Shown: positions 61,214 through 64,000 of the stretch, one piece after another | How positions within the stretch are numbered: the stretch's first letter is position 1 | How the letters are laid out: each line of letters begins with the position of its first letter | Origin: Cephalotus follicularis | Lineage: Eukaryota; Streptophyta; Magnoliopsida; Oxalidales; Cephalotaceae | Assembly: GCA_001972305.1 (NCBI GenBank) | Contig: BDDD01000020.1 | Location: 391,981-455,980 of the forward strand | Length of the DNA stretch: 64,000 nucleotides | Direction: 5' to 3' | Made by a program: the position numbers and the translations under genes | The notes under the pieces: generated by a model | The model's input: the letters and a program-made list of their open reading frames with translations, nothing else | Told to the model about the DNA's origin: nothing | Database searches by the model: none

Positions 61214-62088
61214 TGTAATGACCAGAAATTTTCATTAGAGATATTATTTGTGGAAATATGATTTATGTTGTTGAGATTGTCAAATTCTACAAGAGACCCG
61301 TAATATGACCCTAACGCTAGGAGGATTCGGGGGTTTTGCTCCCCGGTGAGCGGAGAGGGGGTCCCGCTGCCCGGACAGCGGGCAGGGGCTCGGTGGTAGC
61401 GCCCTTGGAAGAAAATTTAATTTTGATATTTCTTTTGGACTAGAACATTTTGAAGTCATTATTTATGGATATACGGTTGTACTGTGTGTCGTAAGCTTGT
61501 TTGCGTGTCTTGGGACGTTGAAAGCGTCAACTGCCTATTTTAAAGCGTTGACAATTTGGTGAAATGCCATAAAGTGTCAACAATTATTTTAAGGCGTTGA
61601 CAGTTTGGCTTCTTTTGTGGGTACTGAATTTGTGAGTTAAAGCGTCGACAGTTTGTTAAAGTGTACTGAAGAAAGCGGCGATGCTTTCAAGCGTTAGTTT
61701 TCCTTCGTTATGCGTCAACTGGCAGCGCTTAGAGGACAAAGCGACAACACTCTGGAGCTTAAGTGGCGATGCTTAGAGCTTAACCTCCAACGCTTTACGA
61801 AAAAGGACGCGTGTCACACAACAGATGGAAGAGATGCGCTGCCATGCATTAAAAAAATGACAAGTGTCACTTTCTGATGTAAGGGGGTGACGTTGGGCAG
61901 CTGAAGACTTCCTATAAATACCCCATTCAGCTTCATTGTTCAGCACACGGAGAAAGAGAGAAGAAGCAGACGGAAGAGAAAGAAGAAGGAGAGAGAAGGA
62001 GAAAAGAGAGGAGAAGAGAAAAAGTAAGGGAATTTTAGTATAAAGAAGGAGAGCCCTGCAGAGATGGGTATAAAGGAGGAAAGAAGGA
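61214..62088 (+). mobile_element. Family E-like LTR, 5' part (E')
   Basis: Starts TGTAATGACCAGAAATTTT, like the family E start at 57559 on the minus strand. It includes a GC-rich hairpin (61367-61385) and GCGTCAAC/GCGTTGAC motifs (61523-61790). It is cut at 62088 by the copia LTR D'. Confidence 0.75.
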
Positions 62089-63091
62089 TGTTGACATTTA
62101 TGTCTCAATCCTATGTTTTGATGATAACATATTTGTATCTAACAAAGTTTCTTATTGTGCAAGAAAGCAATTAAGTAAGAAAAACAAAACAGGAATTATG
62201 CAGAAAACAGCCCAGACCGTCGACGCTTACAATTAAAGCGTCTGTGCTTTACCAGACGATCGAGACAAGAACAAAGCGTCTACCGGTGAAGCACTTGGAG
62301 TATTGGGAATAAAACTCCAAGCGTCGACGCTCTAAATTAAAGCGTATGTGCTTTAAGGCACAAAACGCATGCGCTTAGTGCAAAGCGCCTGCCGTCTCAG
62401 GCAGAGAAGAAATGGCAATTAAAATGTGACTAAGCGTCGACGCCCACAGACTAAGCGTCAGCGCTTTATCTGGCGGTCGACACCAGCAAGTGAACGCCTG
62501 CGCTTTAAGCCGAAAATTCGAATTTGGGAGCCCCAACGGTCACATGACCGTCGATGCTTTAAAGAAGTCCGTCGACGCTTTAATCGACTGCAGCAATTTC
62601 TGACAGATTTCAGTGGACATTCCATTAAGGAATTAATCCTAAACTAATCCCAACGGATCTATGAGACAAGAAGCTATATATAGATGAAAGTTTCTGAAGA
62701 ATAAAGATAGAACAACACAAGCAAATCATACAAGCAAACATCATTCAAAGAAATCTCAATCAAGGCATTCAAATCAAAAAGCTCAACCAAAACCTCATTT
62801 TTATCTTGAGCCATTTCTTGTTCTCACAAAATCTGAGCAAATTATATCTTGTAATATTCAACCTTGTGAGAGGTTTAGATTCCAAAAACATTCTTTATAC
62901 TTTGATTGTAATAGGGGAGTGAACCCTAGTGAATTTGGGGAGTAAACCCAAAAGAGTAATGTAAGTGATTGAGGTCAATCACAAAGGTGTACCGGATAGC
63001 ACCCATAATTGTATTCGGAGAACTAGTGGAAACTCAAGGAGATCCTTGGGAAAAGTGGACGTAGGCAAGAGGTTGGCCGAACCACTCTAAA
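62089..63091 (+). mobile_element. Truncated copia LTR D'
   Basis: TGTTGACATTTATG to CCACTCTAAA, 1003 bp, the same family as the LTRs of element D and ending at the same LTR position as the truncated 3' LTR at 54450. The motif cluster is at 62215-62590, TATA box 62675-62682. Confidence 0.88.
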
Positions 63092-63668
63092 GTGGTGCAC
63101 AGTTGGGGGCTAGGAGTTAGCGACATGTGACACCCAAACGACTGATTGAATCGATTGTACCCTTGTGCGGTATTATTGCATATGAATTGTGTATGGCCAC
63201 TCGGCATGATTGCTTTTATATTGTCTATTAAATTGTTATTTTGATATAAACTGTCATACGTATTGCATTCATATATTCTTCTGCATACATATCTTCCTGC
63301 TTAGCCAAGTGAGGACAACGGCTAACCCCTATAATTACAGGTTGAGCAAGGACGTTCGGAGTTGCTGTTGAAGTTTTGGGGAAAGCTTATGTTTATCTTT
63401 TAAGGTTTTTATTCTTTTAATGTATTGTAATGAACGAACGAATCATACCTTGTTTATTTGTGTATTCCTTATGTTAAGGATATTTGTAACTTGTACTCGC
63501 ACGTAGTATGGGATGCGTGCGAGCGGCTTGTAATTTGATATATTCTGGCTTATTGAATGCTTCCGCATATAGTTTTATACTGTTGAATAAATGCTGGAAT
63601 GTATGTTTAATACTGATATCACCATTTATGCTTGTCTATGGTAAGTGACCGAAAAACGGGGTGTGACA
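63092..63668 (+). repeat. 5' LTR of element F2, 3' part only
   Basis: Matches 60637-61213 closely and ends GGGGTGTGACA. The first ~2.3 kb of the LTR are missing at the junction with D'. Confidence 0.88.
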
Positions 63669-63671
63669 GCA

Positions 63672-63683
63672 TGGTATCAGAGC
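63672..63683 (+). promoter_or_regulatory. tRNA-Met primer-binding site of element F2
   Basis: TGGTATCAGAGC three bases after the LTR end. Confidence 0.92.
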
Positions 63684-63771
63684 ATATTCCATATATGCTA
63701 GCTGGGATAAGTTTCTCAAAAATTAATGAAATGTTGCCTAATGATTTTTGTCATTCCATATAAGAAACTAA

Positions 63772-64000
63772 ATGGATCCAAGAAGAGGACGAAGGGGAAG
63801 GCATAGAGCCAACGAAGAATTCAATGCTCCGCCAATGCCTGATAATGTTCCGCATATGAATGAAGGAGTGAATGTTCCTCCAGTCTATGATGAGATGAGT
63901 AATTTTGACAATCTGGCTGATCTTTTCCGACAGCAGATGCAGGCGAATGCGGCCAACATGGAGCAGATCCGGCAGATGTATGAGACTAACCGGGCACATC
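63772..64000 (+). CDS. Gag of element F2, 5' part, runs off the window
   Basis: ATG at 63772, about 90 bases after the PBS; open for 76 codons to the window end. The start MDPRRGRRGRHRAN resembles the Gag starts of elements A and C (MDRRRTRAR...), and FRQQMQANAANMEQIRQMYE parallels FHQQMAFNRASAKEMRQY of A. No stop or frameshift is seen, but the gag domain proper lies beyond the window, so intactness is unknown. Confidence 0.8.
   Translation, partial: MDPRRGRRGRHRANEEFNAPPMPDNVPHMNEGVNVPPVYDEMSNFDNLADLFRQQMQANAANMEQIRQMYETNRAH

Overview
The window is repeat-dense nuclear DNA from a flowering plant; the species cannot be read from the sequence. I see no intact host gene. Almost everything is transposable elements inserted into one another: Ty3/gypsy chromoviruses with 1.1-2.9 kb LTRs, one Ty1/copia element of Sirevirus type, and the right part of a CACTA (En/Spm) DNA transposon. 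The evidence for a plant is the initiator tRNA-Met primer-binding sites (TGGTATCAGAG), plant-type gag/pol motifs, and exon fragments of a plant plasma-membrane H+-ATPase and of a YacP-like NYN-domain gene.

Layout. 1-1227: right part of a gypsy LTR lying in a CACTA element. 1228-8648: the CACTA element, with transposase-like fragments, two host-gene fragments that keep their introns, subterminal GCGGTCGG/CCGACCGC repeats and the terminal AGTAGTG. A 2.7-kb solo LTR (family A, TSD ATAGC) interrupts its right end. 8649-10991: non-coding, probably a copia-type LTR followed by GC-rich sequence. 10992-11711: part of a minus-strand family F LTR.

The nest. Family F LTR is cut by gypsy element G (11712-18532, resuming about 57565). 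G's right LTR is cut by a solo LTR of family E (18533-57559). That LTR is cut by gypsy element B (19666-56619, TSD CTTAT). B was then hit by A in its 5' LTR (21834-30347, TSD CAGGT), by C exactly at the start of its 3' LTR (35567-44114, TSD ATGTA), and by copia element D inside its 3' LTR (45006-54450, right side rearranged). The order of insertion follows from the target-site duplications. After the nest: solo LTR F1 (58334-61213, TSD TGTAA), LTR fragment E' (61214-62088), truncated copia LTR D' (62089-63091), and the 5' end of a second F element whose gag is open to the window edge.

All gag-pol regions except the last partial gag are broken by stops and frameshifts. The observations most worth following are: unrelated LTR families share clusters of near-palindromes centred on TCGA-like cores; four gypsy elements carry stops at the same two codons near the integrase C-terminus; two insertions lie exactly at LTR starts; two copia LTRs are truncated at the same base; and the CACTA element holds intron-containing fragments of two host genes.
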